From Actinosynnema sp. ALI-1.44 (GTDB lineage: Bacteria > Actinomycetota > Actinomycetes > Mycobacteriales > Pseudonocardiaceae), in the NCBI RefSeq assembly GCF_001984155.1, contig NZ_MTQO01000031.1, positions 95,628 to 159,627 on the forward strand: a DNA stretch of 64,000 nt. The letters run 5' to 3'. The notes beneath the pieces were generated by a model, which was given only the letters and a program-made list of their open reading frames with translations, was not told the origin of the DNA and did not search any database. The position numbers and the translations under genes were made by a program. This document shows, in pieces, positions 9,030 to 16,742 of this stretch (positions are counted from its first letter, which is position 1; each line of letters begins with the position of its first letter).

Positions 9030-9957
9030 GCCGGGCCAGGTCCTCGACGGCCTGGCGCACCTCGGGGTGGTTGCGGCCGAGGATCTTGGTCTTGATGTCC
9101 AGTGCTCGCTGGGTGAGCCTGCCCGCGGCGGCGATGTTGCCCTTCGCGGCCATCAGCATGCCGAAGTCCGCGCACGCGACGGCCAGGTCGTAGTGGTTGG
9201 GCGGCAGCACCCGCTCGAAGGTGGATATCGCCTTGCGGAAAAGCTTCTCGGCCATGTCCAGGTTGCCCTGCCTGGCGAGGACCGCGGCCAGCATGGCGCG
9301 TTCGTTGGCGGTCGAGGCGTGGTTCGGGCCGAGCGCGTTCTCCCGCAGCGACAGGGCACGCCGCGCATACGACTCGCCGGTGTCGAACCGGCTGAGCATC
9401 AGGTCGAGCTCGGCCAGGTGGTGCCAGACCACGGCGGAGGTCGCCTTCTCGCTGCCGACCAGCTCCAGCGCCTGCCGGTAGAGCGCCTCGGCCTCGACGA
9501 ACCTGCTGGAGAACAGGTAGACGGCACCGAGCCCGCACATCAGCTCGGCCAGTTCCTCCGGGTGCGGCCACGTGCCGTTCTCGGCGAGGTCGAGCGCGGA
9601 CCGGTAGAGCACCTCGGAGCTGCCGAACCGGTTGCGGACCCGTTCGACCATCGCCAGGCACCCGAGCGCCTTGACCCGCAGCCGGACCAGCGTCTCGTCG
9701 CGGCGGGAGTACTCCTCGGTGATCACGATCGCGCGGCGTGCGTACCGCTCGGCCTTGGTGTACTGGGAAAGCCGCTCGTGCAGCAGGCTCAGCTCGATGC
9801 ACGCACCCGCGATCGCCGGGTGGTTGGGGCCACCGGCGTGTTCGACGACGGCGAGCGCGGTCTCGGCGACCACGACCGCTTCCTCGGCCCTTCCCTCGTC
9901 GTAGAACCGGCGGGCCAGCCCGAGGCGCCTGCGCGCCTCAGCTATCGGGTCGACCAT
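9016..9957 (-). CDS. tetratricopeptide repeat protein
   Basis: A 313-residue helical protein made of about six TPR/kinesin-light-chain-like repeats, for example FYDEGRAEEAVVVAETAL, LSQYTKAERYARRAI, FVEAEALYRQALEL and NLDMAEKLFRKAI. There is no signal peptide, membrane segment or catalytic domain, so it should act as a cytoplasmic protein-binding scaffold. The last repeat (DFGMLMAAKGNIAAAGRLTQ) is clearly related to the single-repeat protein encoded just upstream at 10059-10301, suggesting a local duplication or a split ancestor. Function unknown. Confidence 0.8.
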   Translation of the reverse strand: MVDPIAEARRRLGLARRFYDEGRAEEAVVVAETALAVVEHAGGPNHPAIAGACIELSLLHERLSQYTKAERYARRAIVITEEYSRRDETLVRLRVKALGCLAMVERVRNRFGSSEVLYRSALDLAENGTWPHPEELAELMCGLGAVYLFSSRFVEAEALYRQALELVGSEKATSAVVWHHLAELDLMLSRFDTGESYARRALSLRENALGPNHASTANERAMLAAVLARQGNLDMAEKLFRKAISTFERVLPPNHYDLAVACADFGMLMAAKGNIAAAGRLTQRALDIKTKILGRNHPEVRQAVEDLARLTTR

Positions 9958-10058
9958 CGCCCGCGCCGCACATCGTGTCTTCTCCTACCGCTGACATCAA
10001 CGGACATCATGATGGCAGGGCCGATGCGGGGAAATCACCCGGTTCGCTCCCCCGGCCG

Positions 10059-10301
10059 TCAGCCGGTGGGCAGGATGGCCAGGTTGCGCCTGGTCAGTGC
10101 GGCCTGGGCGGATTCGTCGGGCAGTCGGCGGCGGATTTCCAGCGACCGGCGGTAGAGGCGTTCCGCTTCCTCGGTGTGGCCGCGCACGGCCATCAGCACG
10201 CCGAGGTCGTTGAACACGGCGGCGACGTCGTGGCTGAGCAGCAGCGCCTCGTCGGCGACCTGCTGGTTGACGGGCTGGGTGGTGACGACTGAGTTGTCCA
10301 C
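10059..10301 (-). CDS. small single-TPR protein
   Basis: An 80-residue protein starting MDNSVVTTQPVNQQV. It holds one TPR unit (NDLGVLMAVRGHTEEAERLY) resembling the C-terminal unit of the 313-residue TPR protein that starts 102 bases downstream on the same strand. It could be a duplicated fragment that still has its own start, or a small adaptor co-transcribed with it. No specific function can be given. Confidence 0.55.
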   Translation of the reverse strand: MDNSVVTTQPVNQQVADEALLLSHDVAAVFNDLGVLMAVRGHTEEAERLYRRSLEIRRRLPDESAQAALTRRNLAILPTG

Positions 10302-10312
10302 CCGGTCATGGT

Positions 10313-10368
10313 GGCTTCCCGGTCACCCCGAGTAGTAGGTACCCACCACCCAGAGCGACCGGGAAGCC
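10313..10368. repeat. 12-bp inverted repeat
   Basis: GGCTTCCCGGTC (10313-10324) pairs with GACCGGGAAGCC (10357-10368) across a 32-base loop. It lies between the acyl-CoA dehydrogenase stop at 10394 and the start of the small TPR gene at 10301, both leftward. It is probably a terminator for the dehydrogenase operon; there is no T-run. Confidence 0.45.
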
Positions 10369-10393
10369 TTCCCGGACGTCTCAGCCCAGTAAG

Positions 10394-11431
10394 TCAGCCC
10401 AGTACGGCGTCCGCGATCCGGCCGCGCAGCGCACGGCCGCTCGCGCCGAACGCCTCGAGCCACTGGGCGCGTTTGTAGAGCCGGTGCAGGATGTGCTCCC
10501 ACGTCATGCCGACGCCGCCGTGGACCTGGATGACGCGCTCGCAGGCGTTGACCGCGGCTTCCGCAGCGGCGGTCTTGGCCGCCGCGACGGCGACCGCGGC
10601 CTGGTCGTCGCCCTCGGCCAGCGCCCACGCCGCCCAGTAGGTCAGCGACCTGGCCAGCTCCAGCGACGCGTACGAGTCCACCAGCTGGTGTGAAACGCCC
10701 TGGTAGGTGCCGATCACGCGGCCGAACTGCTCGCGTGTGGACGCGTGCGCGATGCCGTCCTCCAACGCGCGGCGCCCGACACCGAGCGCCTCGGCGGCGG
10801 CGAGCACGAACGCCCGGCTCTCCATTTCGGCGAGCACCGAGCCGTCGCCCAACGCCCGCGACGGCGCCGAGTCGAACTCCACTTCGTACAGCCGACGCGA
10901 CCGGTCCGATGTGGACACGGGGGTCACGGTCGCGTCGGCGGTCCGCACGAGCCGCAGCTGCGGGCCCGCCACGGTGACCACGAGCTCGTCGGTCCATGCC
11001 GCGTCGGGCACGAGGATCTTGCGGCCGGTCACGCGCCCGTCCGCGTCGGCCGTCGTCGCGAGACCGGTGTCCGCGATGCCTTGCGGACGGCCGGACTCCG
11101 CCCACGCCAGCGACAGTTTCAGGTCACCGGACGCGACCGCCGCGCGCAGTTCCTCGTCGCCGCGGACGGCCGGGAGCGCCAGCGCGACCGTGCTGAACAG
11201 CGGCGCGGGCAACAGGGCCGCGCCGGTTTCCTCGAACAGGACGACCTGGTCGAGCAGGGTCAGCTCGTCGTCGGTCCAGCCGAGGTCGGCCAGCGGCTGC
11301 CAGCTCTCGGGCTGCCAGCCCGGCTCGCCGTCGATGATCGCGGGCAGCCCGGTCAGCGGGTGCCGCTCGGCGAGGTACTCCCGCGCCGCCGTGCGCAGCA
11401 TGTCCTGTTCGGACGAGAAGGCGAAGTCCAT
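10394..11431 (-). CDS. acyl-CoA dehydrogenase, short subunit
   Basis: A 345-residue FadE-type flavoprotein (starts MDFAFSSEQDMLRTAAREYL). C-terminal ACAD signatures include YQGVSHQLVDSYASLELARS and ERVIQVHGGVGMTWEHILHRLYKR. It is shorter than the usual 380-400. The ATG at 11431 shares one base with the stop of the upstream dehydrogenase (TGATG), so the two are translationally coupled. Actinobacterial ACADs encoded in such adjacent pairs often form heterotetramers in which one subunit supplies the catalytic base; that arrangement is inferred here. The role is alpha,beta-dehydrogenation of an unidentified acyl-CoA. Confidence 0.85.
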   Translation of the reverse strand: MDFAFSSEQDMLRTAAREYLAERHPLTGLPAIIDGEPGWQPESWQPLADLGWTDDELTLLDQVVLFEETGAALLPAPLFSTVALALPAVRGDEELRAAVASGDLKLSLAWAESGRPQGIADTGLATTADADGRVTGRKILVPDAAWTDELVVTVAGPQLRLVRTADATVTPVSTSDRSRRLYEVEFDSAPSRALGDGSVLAEMESRAFVLAAAEALGVGRRALEDGIAHASTREQFGRVIGTYQGVSHQLVDSYASLELARSLTYWAAWALAEGDDQAAVAVAAAKTAAAEAAVNACERVIQVHGGVGMTWEHILHRLYKRAQWLEAFGASGRALRGRIADAVLG

Positions 11432-12603
11432 CAACGGCTCCTAGGAAGACCAAGCACGCGTTCGGCGACGATGTTGCGCAGGATCTCGGAAGTTCCCGCC
11501 TCGATGGTGTTGCCGCGGCTGCGCAGCTGCCGGTACTGCCAGTACCCGTCCCGCACGCCGCCCTTGTCGTCCAGCATCCCCGACAGGCCCTGCAGGCCGC
11601 GGGCGAGCTTGGTCAGCCGCTGGTTGGCCTCGCTCCAGACGAGCTTCACCACCGAGCTCTCCGGGCCGGGCTGCCCCTTGGCCAGCAGGGTCGTCAGGGT
11701 GCGGTAGTTGGTGAACGCCAACGCCTGCAGCTCGATCCACTCGCGGGCGATCGCGTCGCGCACCACCGGGTCGTCGGCGGGGACGCTGCCGTCGGACGCG
11801 GGCTGCCTGGCCAGTTCGACCAGGCTCGTGAAGTGCTGGCGCAGTTGGCCGACCAGCGCGAACGCCAGCGTGCCGCGCTCGTGCAGCAGTGTGGTCATCG
11901 CGACTTTCCAGCCGTCGCCCGGGTTGCCGAGGATGGACTCTTTCGGCACGCGCACGTCGGTGAAGAAGATCTCGTTGAACTCCGGGTCACCGGTGATCTG
12001 GCGCAACGGCCGGACTTCCACACCCGGCGCGTGCATGTCGACGAGGAGGTAGGACAGGCCCTCGTGCTTCTTCGCGGCCTGATCGGTGCGCACGACGAGG
12101 ATGCACCAGTCCGCGATGTGCGCCCACGACGACCACACCTTCTGGCCGTTGACCACCCAGTGGTCGCCGTCGAGGACCGCGGTGGTCCGCGCGGCCGCGA
12201 GGTCGGAACCGCTGCCCGGCTCGGAGAAGCCCTGGCACCAGATCTCCTCGCCCGACAGCAGCTTCGGCAGGTACCGCTGCTTCTGCTCGGTCGTGCCCCA
12301 CGCCATGATCGTCGGCCCGGCCATGTTCAGCCCGATGACGCCGATGTGCTCCGGTGCCTGGGCGCGGGCCATCTCCTCGAAGTAGATGGCCTGGTAGCCG
12401 GGCGAAAGACCGGCGCCGCCGTACTCCTTCGGCCAGGTCAGCCCGACGTACCCGGCGTCGTGCAGCTTGCGGCTCCACGCGCGCATGTGGTCGACCTCCG
12501 GCCGCCCGGACCCGGACTTCCCGGCCGGGTCGAAGTTCTGGGCGTACCAGTCGCGTAGCTTCGCACGGAACGCCGCCTCGGCCGCGCTGTCACGGAAGTC
12601 CAT
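11431..12603 (-). CDS. acyl-CoA dehydrogenase, long subunit
   Basis: A 390-residue ACAD from the ATG at 12603 (MDFRDSAAEAAFRAKLRDWY). The FAD/substrate signature WCQGFSEPGSGSDLA and the C-terminal ending (GNTIEAGTSEILRNIVAERVLGLPR) are classic for FadE17-like enzymes. Upstream in-frame ATG codons would add only a few residues. It is the first gene of a two-gene operon with the shorter ACAD and is transcribed away from a TetR gene, so that regulator probably controls it. It would act with the nearby FadD-like ligase in catabolism of a fatty, sterol-derived or branched acid. Confidence 0.9.
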   Translation of the reverse strand: MDFRDSAAEAAFRAKLRDWYAQNFDPAGKSGSGRPEVDHMRAWSRKLHDAGYVGLTWPKEYGGAGLSPGYQAIYFEEMARAQAPEHIGVIGLNMAGPTIMAWGTTEQKQRYLPKLLSGEEIWCQGFSEPGSGSDLAAARTTAVLDGDHWVVNGQKVWSSWAHIADWCILVVRTDQAAKKHEGLSYLLVDMHAPGVEVRPLRQITGDPEFNEIFFTDVRVPKESILGNPGDGWKVAMTTLLHERGTLAFALVGQLRQHFTSLVELARQPASDGSVPADDPVVRDAIAREWIELQALAFTNYRTLTTLLAKGQPGPESSVVKLVWSEANQRLTKLARGLQGLSGMLDDKGGVRDGYWQYRQLRSRGNTIEAGTSEILRNIVAERVLGLPRSR

Positions 12604-12654
12604 GAGACATGCTTGCATTCTGACTCAAAACCGGTCAACCGCGGAACATGTCTC
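12604..12654. promoter_or_regulatory. divergent ACAD/TetR promoter region with split dyad
   Basis: GAGACATG (12604-12611) and CATGTCTC (12647-12654) are inverted copies 35 bases apart, flanking the region between the dehydrogenase start and the TetR gene. On the minus strand a TTGACC box near 12638 is a possible -35. The arms are short and widely spaced, so this is only a candidate regulator site. Confidence 0.3.
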
Positions 12655-12684
12655 GGCGGCAAGACGCCGGGTATGGTGTCGCCC

Positions 12685-13299
12685 ATGTCGGCGACAGCAC
12701 CGGGCACCCCGCTCACCCGCGCGTTACGCGGACCGTCACCGACGCCCCGCACCGCCCCGATCGACGCCTTCCGGCTGGCCAGGAAGTGGTTCCTGGCCGG
12801 CCGCCGGGTCGACATGCGGCAACTGGCCGGTGAGCTCGGTGTCAGCCGGGCGACGCTCTACCGCTGGTGCGGCAGCCGTGAACTGCTGATCGGCGAGGTG
12901 ATCTGGTCGATCAACGAACGCCTGCTGCACGAGACGCGGGCGAAGGCGCGGGGCACCGGCCGTACGCTGATCACCCGCGTGCTGGACCGGTCACTCGCCC
13001 GCATCCGTGCTTTCGACGCGCTGCGGCAGTTCGTGGCCGAGGACGCGGAGTACGCGCTGCGGATCATCACGTCCAAGCAAAGCGTCGTGCAGGCGAGGCT
13101 GATCGAGTGGACCGCGGCATTCCTGCGCGACGAGGTCGATCTGCGCGACGACATCGACCTGGCCGACCTGGCGTACGTGATCGTGCGGGTGTGCGAGTCG
13201 TTCGTGTGGAGCGACATGATCACCGGCGCGCCGCCCGCCACGGACAAGGCCGTGAAGATCGTGGACCTGCTCATCGCGGCAGCCGAAGGTCAACGGTAG
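12685..13299 (+). CDS. TetR-family transcriptional regulator
   Basis: A 204-residue regulator from the ATG at 12685; another ATG at 12673 is possible. The N-terminal HTH reads VDMRQLAGELGVSRATLYRWCGSRELL, typical of TetR (QuxTetR-like) repressors, followed by an all-helical ligand domain ending in ATDKAVKIVDLLIAAAEG. It is divergent from the acyl-CoA dehydrogenase pair, so the ligand is probably an acyl-CoA or the parent acid. The 3' end overlaps the convergent histidine phosphatase gene by 10 bases. Confidence 0.85.
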   Translation: MSATAPGTPLTRALRGPSPTPRTAPIDAFRLARKWFLAGRRVDMRQLAGELGVSRATLYRWCGSRELLIGEVIWSINERLLHETRAKARGTGRTLITRVLDRSLARIRAFDALRQFVAEDAEYALRIITSKQSVVQARLIEWTAAFLRDEVDLRDDIDLADLAYVIVRVCESFVWSDMITGAPPATDKAVKIVDLLIAAAEGQR

Positions 13300-13898
13300 G
13301 TGAGCAGTTCGCGGTGCTCGCCCTCGAAATGGGCGTGGTCGTTGTAGGTGACCAGGCTCGTCCCGGAACGGCCGTGCACGAGCTTGGTGATGCCGCAGTT
13401 GACCGCGACCCGGTTGACCGCCACGAACCCGCTCGCGTCCAGGCCCCACATGCGCGCGCAGACGGCCGCGATCACGCCACCCGACGTGAACACGACGGCG
13501 GTTTTCCCGCCGTCGAGCCCCTTTAGCAGATCCTCGACCGCGCCGGTGACGGTTTCGCTGAAGTCACGCAGCCCGTCCCACCCGCGCAACGCCGTGTCTA
13601 GCGCTTCCTGGAAGCCACGCGGGTCCACCGGGTCGCCTTGGGTGGCACGGACGAGGCCGAGGTGGTCGAACTCGTTCCACCGCTCGTCCGTGCGCAGCTC
13701 GCCCTCGTAGCCCGCCGCGGTCGCGGTGTCCCGCTGGCGCCGCAGCGTCCCGCTCCACACCTGATCAGCCTGTACGCCGCGGCGCCGCAGCTCGGCACCG
13801 GCGTGCTTGCCCTGGAGGCGTCCGACGGGCGACAGGACGTCGTAGTCCTCGGCGCCGAAGGACGCCTGGCCGTGCCGAACGAGGTACACCAGTGGCAT
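13290..13898 (-). CDS. histidine phosphatase family protein
   Basis: A 202-residue protein with the N-terminal RHG motif (VYLVRHGQASFG, nucleophile His) and SGTLRRQRDTA. Where many family members have SHGG, this one has TSGGVIAAV; that variant is common in actinobacterial members encoded beside acyl-CoA dehydrogenases and does not by itself mean loss of function. The ATG at 13898 was chosen because it begins right before the catalytic strand; a GTG at 13907 is also possible. Likely a soluble phosphomonoesterase; the substrate is unknown, though its position in a lipid-catabolic group suggests a metabolite of that pathway. Confidence 0.85.
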   Translation of the reverse strand: MPLVYLVRHGQASFGAEDYDVLSPVGRLQGKHAGAELRRRGVQADQVWSGTLRRQRDTATAAGYEGELRTDERWNEFDHLGLVRATQGDPVDPRGFQEALDTALRGWDGLRDFSETVTGAVEDLLKGLDGGKTAVVFTSGGVIAAVCARMWGLDASGFVAVNRVAVNCGITKLVHGRSGTSLVTYNDHAHFEGEHRELLTYR

Positions 13899-14071
13899 CA
13901 GCGACACCTGTCCCTTCCCATTTGCCAGTTATGATCCATTCGGCCCAATGGCGCTCCACCGAACGGATGGTCATTATGGTCGTTGTGAACCTGCCGGTGC
14001 AGCATGGAGTGCTGATAGTCTCTTTCGAGTCTGCACAGGGGTTGAAAGCGTCGCACTAGTCGGTGTCATAC

Positions 14072-15010
14072 ATGGCGGGGAACACTGCTCGGGGTCAAAT
14101 CGAAAATGTTCAGGCGGACAATCAGTTCGCCGAAGCGCTGCGCTCGGCCATTCGGTCCAGCGGGCTGAGCCTCGACCGAATACAGGCTCGGTTACGAGCA
14201 CGTGGCACTCCGGTCAGCATTGCGGCGCTGAGCTATTGGCAGTCCGGTAAGCGGCAGCCGGAGCGCAACGACTCGCTGACCGCGCTCGGCGAACTGGAAA
14301 ACATCCTGAAGCTGCCGCCCGGTTCGCTGCTCGCGCTGCTGCCGCCGCCGAGACCGCGCGGCAAGCAGGCGGCGGGCGTCCGGCCGGTGACCGAGACCGT
14401 CCAGTTCGAGCGCGAGATCCTGATCGGACTGCTCGACGCGCTCGGCACCCCGAACGCGCTCGACCAGGAACAGCAACTGACCCTGGTCGGGCTGCACGAC
14501 AAATGCCAACTCGGCGAGGACGGCGGCCAGCAGCTGATCACCACCCGCGCGGTGTTCGAGGCGCGCACCGACGGCCAGGACCGCTGGCTGCTGATCTACA
14601 AGTCCGACGATCCCGGCGCGGGCACACCCGCGCTGACCACGGTGCGCAACTGCCATCTCGGCCGTCAGCAGGTGGACGAAGCGAATGGCCTGATGGTCGC
14701 CGAGCTGATGTTCGACCAGCCGATCAGGCGCGGCGACACTTACCTGATCGAGTACGAACTCCGGAATGCCGGACCGCCATATCCGAAGTGCAACAGGACA
14801 CACTGGCGAGAGTTCCGAAGGCCGATTCGCGAGTACCTGCTCGAGATCCACTTCAATTCCTCGGGCGCGCCGGGCAGGTGTCAGCAGTTCGCCCGCCCCG
14901 CTGGTCAGAAACACCCGCGGATGCGAAACCTCGCGATGGACGCCTGCCAGAGCGTGCACGCGGTCGCGATGGATTTCGGTCCCGGACTTTTCGGAATCGA
15001 GTGGGAATAG
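14072..15010 (+). CDS. XRE-type helix-turn-helix protein with unknown C-terminal domain
   Basis: About 312 residues from the ATG at 14072; a GTG at 14063 is in frame. Residues 10-75 form an XRE-like HTH (FAEALRSAIRSSGLSLDRIQ, SIAALSYWQSGKRQPER). The C-terminal 200 residues are a beta-rich domain with no recognised catalytic motif (YLIEYELRNAGPPYPKCNR and GPGLFGIEWE). This architecture recurs in actinomycetes as regulators of unknown signal. It is a single gene, followed closely by the convergent ligase gene. Confidence 0.7.
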   Translation: MAGNTARGQIENVQADNQFAEALRSAIRSSGLSLDRIQARLRARGTPVSIAALSYWQSGKRQPERNDSLTALGELENILKLPPGSLLALLPPPRPRGKQAAGVRPVTETVQFEREILIGLLDALGTPNALDQEQQLTLVGLHDKCQLGEDGGQQLITTRAVFEARTDGQDRWLLIYKSDDPGAGTPALTTVRNCHLGRQQVDEANGLMVAELMFDQPIRRGDTYLIEYELRNAGPPYPKCNRTHWREFRRPIREYLLEIHFNSSGAPGRCQQFARPAGQKHPRMRNLAMDACQSVHAVAMDFGPGLFGIEWE

Positions 15011-15037
15011 CACCCGGCGCGGGAGAGTCCACACGGG

Positions 15038-16660
15038 TCACGCCATTTCGGACAACTTCCCGCGCAGCAGCTTGCCCGTGGGGTTGCGGGGCAGGGACTC
15101 GAGGAAGCGGACGTCGCGCGGCACCTTGTAGCGGGCCAGGTTCGCCTTCACGTGCGCCTTGACACCTTCCTCGTCGAGTTCGATCCCGTCCCGCCGGACG
15201 ACGAACGCCTGCAGCCGCTGGCCGAACTCGGGGTCGGTCACGCCGATCACCGCCGCCTCGACCACGCCGGGGTGCTCCGCCAGGAGGTTCTCCACCTCGA
15301 CCGGGTAGACGTTCTCCCCGCCGGACACGATCATGTCGTCGTCGCGGCCGTCGATGAACAGCCTGCCTGCCGAGTCGAAGTGGCCGACGTCCCCACTGGA
15401 CAGCAGCCCGTCGATGATCTCCTTGTTCCTGCCGTCGGTGTAGCCGGCGAAGGCCAGGTCGCTGCCGACGAAGATCCGGCCGATCACGTCCGGTTCGGTG
15501 ATGCGGTTGCCGTGGTCGTCGTACAGGTTGACCCGGCATCCACACGGGACCTTGCCGACCGTGCCCGGCGCGGCACGCCAGTCCTCCGGTGTCGCGACCG
15601 TGGCGACGGCGACTTCCGTCGAACCGTAGAGGTTGTAGATGACGTCACCGAACGCCTTCGTGGCCCGGTTGCCGAGTTCGGGCGACAACGCCGAACCCGC
15701 CGAGAACACGATCCGCAGCGACGACGTGTCGTACGAGCCGACCACGTCCTCGCCGAGGTCCAGGATCCGCTGCAGCATGACCGGCACGACCACCAGTTCG
15801 GTCGCCTTGTTGTCCTGGATCATCCGCAGCGTCGTCTCGGGGTCGAACTTGCGGCGCACCACGACGGTGCACCCGAGCGCGAACGACATGATGAACTGCG
15901 ACAGCGCGGTGCCGTGGAACAGCGGGGCGGCGATCACGGTGCATTCGTTGACGCGCATCGGGATGCGGTCGAGCAGTTGAGCCGCCGACAGGCCGGATTT
16001 GACCTGGCGCGGCGCTCCCTTCGGCGTGCCGGTCGTGCCGCTGGTCAGCAGGACGAACCCGCCGGGCTTGCTCGGGTTCGGCAGCGGGCGGTCGTCGGTG
16101 TTGACGATCAGGTCCTCGAGGGTGGTCCCCGAGTCCGATTTCGCAGCGGGCGAGTCGGTCCACGCGAGGAAGCGCGGGATCGACGGGTCGACCGCTTCGA
16201 GCAGCGGCGCGAACTCCTCGTCGTACACCAGCGCCGACACGTTCTCCCGCTTGACCACGTCGGCGAACTGCGGTTTGGCGAATCCGGTGTTCAGCAGCAG
16301 CAGTCGGCTGCCGAGCTTGCCGGACGCGACCATCGAGTCGATCAGGCCGCGGTGGTCGCGGCACAGCACGCCGATCACCGAGCCCTCGCCGAGACCGCGC
16401 TGCGACCACGCACGGGCGAGCGCGTTGGACCGGCTTTCCAGCTGCGAGTACGTCAACGGGCCCAGTTCGTCGACGATGCCGACCTTGCGCGGGTCCCGCC
16501 GGGCGGACATCCGGACCGGGCCCGCGATCGGCCCGATCTGCTTGACGGTGCGCAACGACCGGATCCCCTCGTCCAGTCTCGGGAACGGGACCAGGCCCGC
16601 CCGGCTCAGGATCATCACAGCCTGCACCGTCTCGGGTATCCGTGTCACGACGTTCCGCAC
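15038..16660 (-). CDS. AMP-dependent acyl-CoA synthetase (FadD-like)
   Basis: A 540-residue adenylate-forming ligase. The GTG at 16660 has GGAGG five bases upstream; a longer frame to 16735 lacks one and was rejected. Motifs in order: LLTSGTTGTPKGAPRQ (A3, ATP binding), YNLYGSTEVAVA (A5), GHFDSAGRLFIDGRDDD (A7/A8), SGGENVYPVEVE and PRNPTGKLLRGKL (A10 lysine). It activates a fatty or aromatic acid to its CoA thioester. It sits in the same region as the acyl-CoA dehydrogenase pair. A CTACTGGCGAGT element lies 27-38 bases upstream of its start. Confidence 0.9.
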   Translation of the reverse strand: MRNVVTRIPETVQAVMILSRAGLVPFPRLDEGIRSLRTVKQIGPIAGPVRMSARRDPRKVGIVDELGPLTYSQLESRSNALARAWSQRGLGEGSVIGVLCRDHRGLIDSMVASGKLGSRLLLLNTGFAKPQFADVVKRENVSALVYDEEFAPLLEAVDPSIPRFLAWTDSPAAKSDSGTTLEDLIVNTDDRPLPNPSKPGGFVLLTSGTTGTPKGAPRQVKSGLSAAQLLDRIPMRVNECTVIAAPLFHGTALSQFIMSFALGCTVVVRRKFDPETTLRMIQDNKATELVVVPVMLQRILDLGEDVVGSYDTSSLRIVFSAGSALSPELGNRATKAFGDVIYNLYGSTEVAVATVATPEDWRAAPGTVGKVPCGCRVNLYDDHGNRITEPDVIGRIFVGSDLAFAGYTDGRNKEIIDGLLSSGDVGHFDSAGRLFIDGRDDDMIVSGGENVYPVEVENLLAEHPGVVEAAVIGVTDPEFGQRLQAFVVRRDGIELDEEGVKAHVKANLARYKVPRDVRFLESLPRNPTGKLLRGKLSEMA

Positions 16661-16686
16661 GGCGCCTCCACTGTGAGGGTCGTAAG

Positions 16687-16698
16687 CTACTGGCGAGT
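16687..16698. promoter_or_regulatory. CTACTGGCGAGT element upstream of fadD-like gene
   Basis: The 12-mer on the plus strand contains the small dyad ACT-N4-AGT. Near-identical elements precede the acyl-CoA reductase gene (42621-42635) and the lactate monooxygenase gene (32105-32116), each within 40 bases of the start codon. Probably a TetR-type operator shared by these genes. Confidence 0.4.
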
Positions 16699-16742
16699 TA
16701 ACTTGGACGGTAACTGTCAGACCCCCGGTGCACAATCACCTC

